The position numbers and the translations under genes were made by a program. A stretch of DNA of 64,000 nucleotides from Enterobacter cloacae subsp. cloacae ATCC 13047. Lineage in GTDB: Bacteria; Pseudomonadota; Gammaproteobacteria; Enterobacterales; Enterobacteriaceae. The DNA is taken from NCBI RefSeq assembly GCF_000025565.1, contig NC_014121.1, forward strand, positions 1,116,001 through 1,180,000, in the 5' to 3' direction. Positions 57,818 to 64,000 of the stretch are shown one piece after another (position 1 is the first letter of the stretch; each line of letters begins with the position of its first letter). The notes below the pieces were generated by a model, which saw only the letters and a list, made by a program, of their open reading frames with translations, did no database searches and was not told where the DNA came from.

Positions 57818-58501
57818 GTGAAAGGCAAAACGTTGCTGATCGTTTTCATTCTGGTGGCAGTCGCAACGGTGGGTTACCGCTGGTTGCCGTCTCACTACAA
57901 CCCTTTTACGCCGCTCTCGCTTGACGACCCGCCAGGCCCAATTACTCAGTACAAACTGCGGCGCCTTACCCCCGAGGCGTGTGCCAGCCTGTTATCGCAG
58001 GCCAATCAGAAGGCCCTTATTCGCACACAGCCTGTCGCCGACAGCGCCGGAGCATGCCCCCTTCACAACATGGTGCGCGTGCGTGACTTCGGACCGGTCA
58101 GCCTGAACAGCAGCTTTCTTGCCAGCTGCCCGCTGGCGCTGAGTTCTGCACTGTTTGTCAGCCAGCAGGCCCGGCCACTCACCAGAACCTGGACCGGAAG
58201 CGAGCTGGTGCGCATTGAGCACCTGGGCAGCTACGCCTGTCGCAATATTTACCACCGCCCTGATGCAAGACGCAGCGAACATGCCACGGCAGAGGCGCTG
58301 GATATCAGCGCGTTTCGGCTGGCGAACGGTGAACGGGTCACCATTCTGCACGGCTGGAGATCGACCAAAACGCAGCCGTGGCTACAGGCGCTGCTGACGG
58401 CGAGCTGCGGCTACTACGGGAACGGCCTGGGGCCGGAGTATAACGCGGCGCACGCCAACCATTTCCATCTGGGAATGCGCGGCTTTGGACTCTGCCGCTA
58501 A
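57818..58501 (+). CDS. Extensin-like C-terminal domain protein
   Basis: This 227-residue protein starts with GTG at 57818 after a G-rich ribosome site. A membrane anchor lies at about 4-20 ([18 protein letters not shown]). The periplasmic domain is of the extensin-like type (PF06904), with six or more Cys including [37 protein letters not shown] and the ending GMRGFGLCR. The [14 protein letters not shown] and NHFHLGM segments resemble metal-dependent peptidoglycan amidase folds, but no function is shown. Not found at this place in E. coli. Divergent from ddlA. Confidence 0.78.
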   Translation: MKGKTLLIVFILVAVATVGYRWLPSHYNPFTPLSLDDPPGPITQYKLRRLTPEACASLLSQANQKALIRTQPVADSAGACPLHNMVRVRDFGPVSLNSSFLASCPLALSSALFVSQQARPLTRTWTGSELVRIEHLGSYACRNIYHRPDARRSEHATAEALDISAFRLANGERVTILHGWRSTKTQPWLQALLTASCGYYGNGLGPEYNAAHANHFHLGMRGFGLCR

Positions 58502-58652
58502 AGCATAATCTTCCGCCAGAAATTGGATGATTTGTGACATATTTCACAAATATGATGACTGGGAAGATAAAACACCAAAGTCAGCAAGGCCGCATCTCTG
58601 GCACGGCGTAGATGTCGGTAACTTGCTAATCTGTCGGCGCATTTGCCTAAAA

Positions 58653-59885
58653 ATGAAGACTATTTCTTTTATGGAATCCTGGAAAGTTAACCTCATCTCG
58701 GTCTGGTTCGGGTGTTTCTTCACCGGGCTGGCCATCAGCCAGATTTTGCCCTTTCTGCCGCTGTACGTGTCGCAGCTGGGCGTGACCTCGCATGAAGCCC
58801 TCTCCATGTGGTCGGGGCTGACGTTCAGCGTGACGTTTCTGGTTTCCGCCATTGTGTCACCTATGTGGGGGAGCCTGGCGGATCGAAAAGGGCGCAAACT
58901 GATGCTGCTGCGCGCTTCGCTGGGAATGGCAATAGCCATCCTGCTGCAGGCCTTTGCCACTAACGTCTGGCAGCTGTTTATCCTGCGGGCGATCATGGGG
59001 CTGACATCCGGCTATATTCCGAACGCCATGGCGCTGGTCGCTTCACAGGTGCCGCGTGAACGTAGCGGCTGGGCGTTGAGTACGCTCTCCACCGCACAGA
59101 TCAGTGGCGTTATCGGCGGCCCGTTGTTAGGCGGCTTTCTGGCCGACCACGTAGGGTTGCGCGCCGTCTTCTTCATTACCGCTATCCTGCTGGTGATCAG
59201 TTTTCTGGTGACGCTGTTTCTGATCAAGGAGGGGGGACGTCCGGTGGTCAGTAAATCTGAACGCCTGAGCGGCAAAGCGGTCTTCGCCTCGCTGCCGTAT
59301 CCCGGGCTGATGATAAGCCTGTTCGTAACCACCATGGTGATCCAGCTCTGTAATGGTTCGGTAGGCCCGATTCTGGCGCTGTTTATAAAATCGATGGAGC
59401 CAGACAGCAGCAATATTGCGTTTCTCAGCGGGATGATTGCTGCCGTGCCGGGCGTATCGGCGTTAATCTCTGCGCCGCGGCTGGGAAAACTGGGCGACAG
59501 GATCGGTACGGCGCGTATCCTGATGGCCACGCTGATTTTTGCCGTGGTGCTCTTTTTTGCGATGTCGTTCGTCACCTCACCGCTTCAGCTCGGCGTGCTG
59601 CGATTCCTGCTCGGCTTTGCCGATGGCGCCATGTTACCTGCGGTGCAGACCTTGCTGGTGAAATATTCAAGTGACCAGGTGACAGGGCGTATTTTTGGCT
59701 ATAACCAGTCATTTATGTATTTAGGTAACGTTGCCGGTCCGCTTATTGGCGCATCCGTTTCGGCGATGGCCGGTTTTCGTTGGGTATTTGCGGCCACGGC
59801 GATTGTGGTGTTGATCAATATTATCCAGCTGGCGATTGCGCTGAGACGCCGTCGCCAATTAGAGCAGGCGAGAGCAGCGCGTTAA
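58653..59885 (+). CDS. MFS transporter, MdtG-like paralogue
   Basis: This protein has about 410 residues and 12 membrane helices. It aligns along its whole length with remembered E. coli MdtG ([83 protein letters not shown]). That family exports drugs such as fosfomycin, but the differences are large enough that this is a paralogue. The start is uncertain: 58653 or 58671, neither with a good ribosome site. It sits where E. coli has nothing between ddlA and iraP. Confidence 0.83.
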   Translation: MKTISFMESWKVNLISVWFGCFFTGLAISQILPFLPLYVSQLGVTSHEALSMWSGLTFSVTFLVSAIVSPMWGSLADRKGRKLMLLRASLGMAIAILLQAFATNVWQLFILRAIMGLTSGYIPNAMALVASQVPRERSGWALSTLSTAQISGVIGGPLLGGFLADHVGLRAVFFITAILLVISFLVTLFLIKEGGRPVVSKSERLSGKAVFASLPYPGLMISLFVTTMVIQLCNGSVGPILALFIKSMEPDSSNIAFLSGMIAAVPGVSALISAPRLGKLGDRIGTARILMATLIFAVVLFFAMSFVTSPLQLGVLRFLLGFADGAMLPAVQTLLVKYSSDQVTGRIFGYNQSFMYLGNVAGPLIGASVSAMAGFRWVFAATAIVVLINIIQLAIALRRRRQLEQARAAR

Positions 59886-59920
59886 TTTTCTGACGGAATG
59901 TATTATATATTCTTATGGTT

Positions 59921-59953
59921 GCCGCATTTTTATATAACTAAATGCGGCTTTTT
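59921..59953 (+). terminator. Intrinsic terminator of the MFS gene
   Basis: GCCGCATTT and AAATGCGGC make a perfect 9-bp stem (10-base loop), followed directly by TTTTTCT. Confidence 0.9.
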
Positions 59954-60096
59954 CTAAAGAGAAAAACGTTTCGCTGCTTGCCATTCATCTTTATTTTGGC
60001 AGCAGCATCACTTTTGCATAAGATAATACTTTTCTCCTCTTTGCATTATTCATTCTGAATGCTAAGTTCAGAAAAAACGCATAAGGAAATAGCACG

Positions 60097-60357
60097 ATGA
60101 AAAATCTCATTGCTGAGTTGCTGGTCAAGCTTGCACAAAAGGAAGAAGAGTCAAAAGAACTGGTCGCCCAGGTCGAGGCGCTGGAAATTGTCGTTACGGC
60201 GTTGCTCCGACAAATGACACAACCGCAGCAACAGGCGTTAATCGATAATGTAGAAAGCGCACTGGACAAGGCTCGCCCCGATTCGCTGGTCCCCGCTGAA
60301 GATGCGGAGATGCTTCAGCAATACGTAAAGAAGCTATTAAGGCATCCTCGCAGCTAG
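60097..60357 (+). CDS. iraP: Anti-adaptor IraP (RpoS stabiliser)
   Basis: This 86-residue protein is the same size as E. coli IraP ([22 protein letters not shown]...). It binds the adaptor RssB and thereby protects sigma S from ClpXP, chiefly on phosphate starvation. The first two-thirds are a long coiled-coil. It lies in the E. coli position, but phoA does not follow. Confidence 0.94.
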   Translation: MKNLIAELLVKLAQKEEESKELVAQVEALEIVVTALLRQMTQPQQQALIDNVESALDKARPDSLVPAEDAEMLQQYVKKLLRHPRS

Positions 60358-60649
60358 CCTGCTGAAAGAGTATGGCCTGTCATAGAATGGTCATGCAGGA
60401 TGCCTGTCGTCGCTCTGTTTTTATTTTTGGCCTTCGCACTGGGAGAAAAGAATTTAAACAGAGCCTCTATTTCATCTCATGCCTCTCGCTATTAAATACC
60501 CTAACGCGTCAGGCGAAACCGGGTAATGAACAGCGTGCCGCGCCAGAGATGAAATAATCCATAAACCCGAAGAAAATCATTGTCGCAGGGTGGTTTTTTT
60601 CCCGCAACGAACCAGACTTAATGTGGAACTTCACATAAAGGATGGTGCA
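60358..60649. other. Gap where E. coli carries phoA
   Basis: About 290 bp without a gene. In E. coli the order is iraP-phoA-psiF; no trace of alkaline phosphatase sequence is seen here. The matching strings GGCATCCT and AGGATGCC at 60341-60404 can pair but are 45 bases apart. Confidence 0.7.
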
Positions 60650-60970
60650 ATGAAAACAACAATACTGGTTACCCTGTTTTCCGGCCTGTGCCTGATCGCC
60701 TCAGCGCATGCGGAAGAGAAAACCTTAACACCTCAACAGCAGCGTATGACAACCTGCAACCAACAGGCGACAGCAAAAGCGCTGAAAGGGGATGCCCGTA
60801 AGACATATATGAGCGATTGCCTCAAAAATGGTGCATCCAAACCAGATGAAAAAAGCCTGACGCCGCAGCAGCAAAAAATGCGTGAATGTAACGCTCAGGC
60901 CACGCAACAAATGCTGAAAGGCGACGATCGCAGCAAGTTTATGAGTGGTTGTCTGAAGAAACAGGCATAG
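60650..60970 (+). CDS. psiF: Periplasmic protein PsiF
   Basis: This 106-residue protein is the same length as E. coli PsiF. It has a signal peptide (ending SAHA) and two similar repeat units of about 40 residues, LTPQQQRMTTCNQQATAKAL and LTPQQQKMRECNAQATQQ, each followed by a single downstream Cys (SDCLKN, SGCLKK). It is induced by phosphate starvation in E. coli with phoA; here it must use its own promoter because phoA is missing. The ATG at 60650 gives the signal peptide. Confidence 0.94.
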   Translation: MKTTILVTLFSGLCLIASAHAEEKTLTPQQQRMTTCNQQATAKALKGDARKTYMSDCLKNGASKPDEKSLTPQQQKMRECNAQATQQMLKGDDRSKFMSGCLKKQA

Positions 60971-60975
60971 TCCTA

Positions 60976-61005
60976 TCGGGTGAGTCCTTACGGTGACTCA
61001 CCCGA
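60976..61005 (+). terminator. Hairpin after psiF
   Basis: TCGGGTGAGTC and GACTCACCCGA form a perfect 11-bp stem around CTTACGGT, 6 bp after the stop. It is followed by AATTTCATACTTTC, without a clean T-run. Confidence 0.65.
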
Positions 61006-61073
61006 AATTTCATACTTTCTCCGCATCCCCCCTCTCTATAATTTGGGAAAATGTTTCAGAATATTCCCAAAAT

Positions 61074-62177
61074 ATGATGAACGACGAAAACTTTTACAAT
61101 AAAGAGCGTATCGGGGAAGAGTGGCTTCAAAACCTTTCTCAGGATGACGCGCACCGTACCGGCATACGCTTTGCCCGGCGCGTCCGGCTGGGGCGGATTG
61201 TGGGTCTGGCGGCGATGTTTTTTCCTGTTGCCGGTGTGCTGGTAAAGCATTTTCTGCCCGGCGGCTGGTGGTTATTACTGGTGAGCTGGGTTTTTATCTG
61301 GCCGCATCTTGCCTGGCAGTTCACCTGCCGTTCATCTCAACCTTATCAATGTGAAATCTTCAATCTGAAGATCGACGCTATTTTTACCGGCATCTGGATT
61401 GGCCTGATGGGCGTGAACGCTCTGCCATCGGCTGCGCTGGTTATGATGATGGGCATGAATATGATGGGATCCGGCGGCTGTCGCCTGTTTCTCGCGGGCA
61501 TTGCCATAACCACGTTATCCGCTGTCGTGACGCTGAAGCTAACCGGAAATGTTGTGGTGCTCTCTTCCGGATCGCTGGAGTGGTGGCTGACGCTGCCGGT
61601 CTTGATGATCTACCCAATACTCTTTGCCTGGGTGAGCCATCAGACGGCCATTCGCCTGGCGGAAAATAAGCGAAAACTTGAGCTGATGAGTACCCGCGAT
61701 GGCATGACGGGCGTTTATAACCGGCGCCACTGGGAAACGTTGCTGCGGATGGAGTATGAAAAGTGCCGACGGGATCATTGTCAAACCACGATCTTGCTTA
61801 TCGATATCGATCACTTCAAGAGCATCAATGATACCTGGGGACATGATGTGGGCGATGAAGCGATCATTGCTATCACTCGTCAGCTGCAGATGACGCTGCG
61901 GGCCGGGGATTATATTGGCCGTTTCGGTGGCGATGAGTTCGCGATCATCATGTCCGGGACCCCGGCAGAAAGTGCAATTGCGGCGATGTCCCGTGTCCAC
62001 GAGCGGCTAAAAAAACTGTCGTTACCCTGTGCCCCGAACGAACGGCTTCGCATCAGCGTGGGGGTTGCGCCATGGGGAACACAGTTTGCCCACTACCGCG
62101 AATGGTTAAAAGCGGCAGATATCGCGCTTTATAAAGCCAAAAATGCCGGACGCGGACGTACCGAGGTGGCCGCCTGA
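61074..62177 (+). CDS. dgcC: Diguanylate cyclase DgcC (AdrA/YaiC)
   Basis: This protein of about 367 residues has an N-terminal MASE2 membrane domain (RFARRVRLGRIVGLAAMFFPVAGVLV onward, six helices) and a GGDEF domain. RFGGDEF is intact, and the RxxD inhibitory site (RAGD) is nine residues before it. In E. coli and Salmonella, CsgD switches it on and it drives cellulose synthesis. The start is uncertain: ATG 61074 or 61077 (MNDENFYNK, as in E. coli). Confidence 0.94.
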   Translation: MMNDENFYNKERIGEEWLQNLSQDDAHRTGIRFARRVRLGRIVGLAAMFFPVAGVLVKHFLPGGWWLLLVSWVFIWPHLAWQFTCRSSQPYQCEIFNLKIDAIFTGIWIGLMGVNALPSAALVMMMGMNMMGSGGCRLFLAGIAITTLSAVVTLKLTGNVVVLSSGSLEWWLTLPVLMIYPILFAWVSHQTAIRLAENKRKLELMSTRDGMTGVYNRRHWETLLRMEYEKCRRDHCQTTILLIDIDHFKSINDTWGHDVGDEAIIAITRQLQMTLRAGDYIGRFGGDEFAIIMSGTPAESAIAAMSRVHERLKKLSLPCAPNERLRISVGVAPWGTQFAHYREWLKAADIALYKAKNAGRGRTEVAA

Positions 62178-62194
62178 CATCCGGCTTAGTTTGG

Positions 62195-63004
62195 TCAGGA
62201 CTTACTCAGCTTCTCTGACTTTTCCATGCATTTCGCCATCGCTTCAATGACCGCCGCACGGAACCCGCGCTCTTCCAGCACCCGCACCGCTTCGATGGTG
62301 GTACCGCCAGGCGAGCAGACCATATCTTTCAGTTCCCCTGGATGCTTACCGGTTTCCAGCACCATTTTGGCTGAGCCCATCACCGCCTGTGCGGCAAATT
62401 TATAGGCCTGCGCACGTGGCATACCGCCAAGCACCGCAGCATCCGCCATCGCTTCCAGGAACATGAAGACATACGCAGGAGCAGAGCCACTCACGCCCAC
62501 AACCGGATGGATCATCGATTCGGCAATCACTTCCGCTTCGCCGAAGCAGCGGAAAATGTTCAGCACATCGGCCACATCTTCCGTGGTCACCAGCGCGTTA
62601 GGGGTGATGGAGGTCATCCCGGCGTTGACCAGCGAAGGGGTATTGGGCATTGCGCGAACAATTTTACGGTCATGACCCAGTGCACGGGCCAGCTGATCGA
62701 GCGTCACGCCTGCGGCAATCGACACCACCAGCGTGTCTTTATTCAGGCTGGAGGTGATCTCGCTCAGGACTTTGATCATGATATTCGGTTTAACCGCCCC
62801 AAAGACGATATCGGCGACCTGGGCCACTTCCTGCGCGCTTTCGGCTGCGTTAATACCATACTCATCACGTAACGCCGCGACTTTATCCGGTGATGGTGTA
62901 TAGACCCAAATCTGACCCGGCAGGACCTGCCCGCTGGCGATCAGGCCACCCAGGATGGCTTTGCCCATGTTACCGCAGCCAATAAACCCGATTTTCTTAT
63001 CCAT
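62195..63004 (-). CDS. proC: Pyrroline-5-carboxylate reductase ProC
   Basis: This 269-residue enzyme makes proline with NAD(P)H. The Rossmann motif is GFIGCGNMGKA at the start; FGAVKPNIM, RAMPNTPSLVNAGMTSITPN and MVCSPGGTTIEAVRVLEE are the family blocks. Start 63004 by homology with E. coli. Convergent with dgcC. Confidence 0.98.
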   Translation of the reverse strand: MDKKIGFIGCGNMGKAILGGLIASGQVLPGQIWVYTPSPDKVAALRDEYGINAAESAQEVAQVADIVFGAVKPNIMIKVLSEITSSLNKDTLVVSIAAGVTLDQLARALGHDRKIVRAMPNTPSLVNAGMTSITPNALVTTEDVADVLNIFRCFGEAEVIAESMIHPVVGVSGSAPAYVFMFLEAMADAAVLGGMPRAQAYKFAAQAVMGSAKMVLETGKHPGELKDMVCSPGGTTIEAVRVLEERGFRAAVIEAMAKCMEKSEKLSKS

Positions 63005-63100
63005 CACGTTTCTCCGTCGTTATGCGTTGTTTTCTCTGATTGATAGCTTAACAACGAAATGCAGGCGACAATAGTCGCCAGTATCAATAGGGGAGACATT

Positions 63101-63562
63101 ATGGCGATTTGGGTTGATGCGGACGCATGTCCGAATGTGATTAAAGAGATTTTGTTCCGCGCTGCCGAGCGTGTTCAGATGCCGCTTACGCTGGTGGCAA
63201 ACCAGAATATCCGCGTACCGCCTTCCCGATTCATTCGTGCGTTGCGGGTTCCTGCCGGTTTTGATGTGGCGGATAACGAGATCGTACGGCTGTGCAGCGC
63301 GGAAGATCTGGTGATCACGGCGGATATTCCTTTGGCCGCAGAGGTACTGGAAAAGGGCGCCGCAGCGCTGAACCCGCGCGGGGAGCGTTACTCACCAGCA
63401 ACCATCCGGGAAAAACTGACCATGCGCGATTTCATGGATACGCTTCGCGCCAGCGGTGTGCAGACCGGCGGGCCAGATAGTTTATCTCAACGTGACCGCC
63501 AGCAGTTTGCCGCAGAGCTGGATAAGTGGCTGCTGGAAGTGAAACGTCGCACTGCTAAATGA
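63101..63562 (+). CDS. yaiI: UPF0178 protein YaiI
   Basis: This 153-residue PIN-like fold protein has an N-terminal [16 protein letters not shown], central [22 protein letters not shown] and LNPRGERY. The acidic residues suggest metal binding and possibly nuclease activity, but function is unproven. ATG 63101 follows AGGGGAG. It lies between proC and aroL as in E. coli. Confidence 0.95.
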   Translation: MAIWVDADACPNVIKEILFRAAERVQMPLTLVANQNIRVPPSRFIRALRVPAGFDVADNEIVRLCSAEDLVITADIPLAAEVLEKGAAALNPRGERYSPATIREKLTMRDFMDTLRASGVQTGGPDSLSQRDRQQFAAELDKWLLEVKRRTAK

Positions 63563-63573
63563 TAATCATTGTC
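63555..63573 (+). promoter_or_regulatory. Candidate Fur box at the end of yaiI
   Basis: CTAAATGATAATCATTGTC matches 15 of 19 bases of the Fur consensus (GATAATGATAATCATTATC). It overlaps the yaiI stop, 132 bp before the aroL start. Confidence 0.5.
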
Positions 63574-63648
63574 AATATGTGGTACAGTATGGCAGTGACA
63601 GGGTTGTCATTCCGTACCGCTTTGCAGTAAAGTAAACGCAACATCTTC

Positions 63649-63666
63649 TGCAATTATATCTTTACA
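63649..63666 (+). promoter_or_regulatory. Candidate TyrR box upstream of aroL
   Basis: TGCAATTATATCTTTACA resembles the TyrR consensus TGTAAAN6TTTACA (right half perfect, left half partly), 39 bp before the aroL ATG. E. coli aroL is repressed by TyrR and TrpR. Confidence 0.5.
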
Positions 63667-63704
63667 CTCTTCAGCCATCCGGCATCAAGGGGAAACACCT
63701 GGTT

Positions 63705-64000
63705 ATGACCCAACCCATCTTTTTAGTTGGCCCCCGCGGCTGTGGGAAAACCACCGTTGGCCTGGAGCTGGCGCGTGCCTGTCAACGTCATTTTGTTGAT
63801 ACCGACCACTGGCTGCAGACGCAGGCCGGACAAACCATCGCGGATATCGTCGAAAAAGAGGGCTGGGAGAGCTTTCGCAGCCGTGAAACGGCCGCGCTGG
63901 AAGCGGTAACGGCACCCGATGCGGTGATTGCCACAGGTGGCGGAATTATTCTGGCGGAATATAACCGCCGCTATATGCGTGAAAAAGGGATAGTGATTTA
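63705..64000 (+). CDS. aroL: Shikimate kinase AroL, N-terminal part (3' end outside window)
   Basis: About 98 codons are visible. [23 protein letters not shown] includes the P-loop [15 protein letters not shown] is the shikimate-binding Asp region, FRSRE carries the Arg and ATGGGIIL is the lid-side loop. It phosphorylates shikimate in aromatic amino acid synthesis. The frame is open at the right edge. Confidence 0.96.
   Translation, partial: MTQPIFLVGPRGCGKTTVGLELARACQRHFVDTDHWLQTQAGQTIADIVEKEGWESFRSRETAALEAVTAPDAVIATGGGIILAEYNRRYMREKGIVI

Overview
The window is chromosomal DNA of a member of the Enterobacteriaceae. Gene content and protein similarity point to Enterobacter, Lelliottia, Leclercia or a close relative. 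The right half follows the E. coli K-12 order around 8.5 min (tauABCD, hemB, autotransporter, yaiV/iprA, ampH, sbmA, yaiW, yaiY, yaiZ, ddlA, iraP, psiF, dgcC, proC, yaiI, aroL), with local gains and losses. Genus is an inference from protein memory, not a measured identity.

Region 1 (1-6.9 kb) is an AT-richer accessory island. The first 2.9 kb looks like one end of a P4-type satellite prophage: a primase/helicase C-terminus cut by the window edge, a cluster of GGTAACA repeats resembling a replication region, an Ogr/Delta zinc-finger activator and a probable PD-(D/E)xK nuclease. It ends at 2866-2882 in 17 nt identical to the 3' end of the tRNA-Thr gene thrW, an expected attachment core. Beyond it lies a second accessory block: a small basic protein, an HNH-nuclease protein, a decayed tyrosine recombinase, and a two-membrane-segment protein convergent with a DUF4225 protein.

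Region 2 (6.9-22 kb) is accessory metabolism and regulation: topAI-yjhP without the yjhQ antitoxin, a lipoprotein, a Yellow/royal-jelly-type beta-propeller protein with a short-chain dehydrogenase and a LysR regulator, a GAF-GGDEF diguanylate cyclase, an AI-2E family membrane protein, an M20 amidohydrolase with an MFS transporter and divergent LysR regulator, and mmuP-mmuM for S-methylmethionine use.

Region 3 (22.5-33.1 kb) is a complete chaperone-usher fimbrial cluster of MR/P type (major pilin, second pilin, usher, chaperone, two minor subunits, MrpH-like zinc adhesin). It is followed by an EAL phosphodiesterase, a ToxR-like membrane regulator with a small membrane partner, and a LuxR-type regulator broken by an IS2-group insertion sequence flanked by unusually long 16-18 bp direct repeats.

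Region 4 (33.1-46.5 kb) holds one apparent six-gene transcription unit, a UhpA/UhpB/UhpC-type sensing system followed by the AfuABC ABC transporter (probably sugar-phosphate uptake). Divergent from it is the tauABCD taurine sulfur-scavenging operon, and then a two-domain ornithine-lipid synthase (OlsF-like) gene between REP elements.

Region 5 (46.5-64 kb) is mostly conserved backbone from hemB to aroL, with an inserted cysteine hydrolase, an extensin-like protein and an MdtG-like transporter. phoA is missing between iraP and psiF. No rRNA, intact tRNA or CRISPR array was seen.
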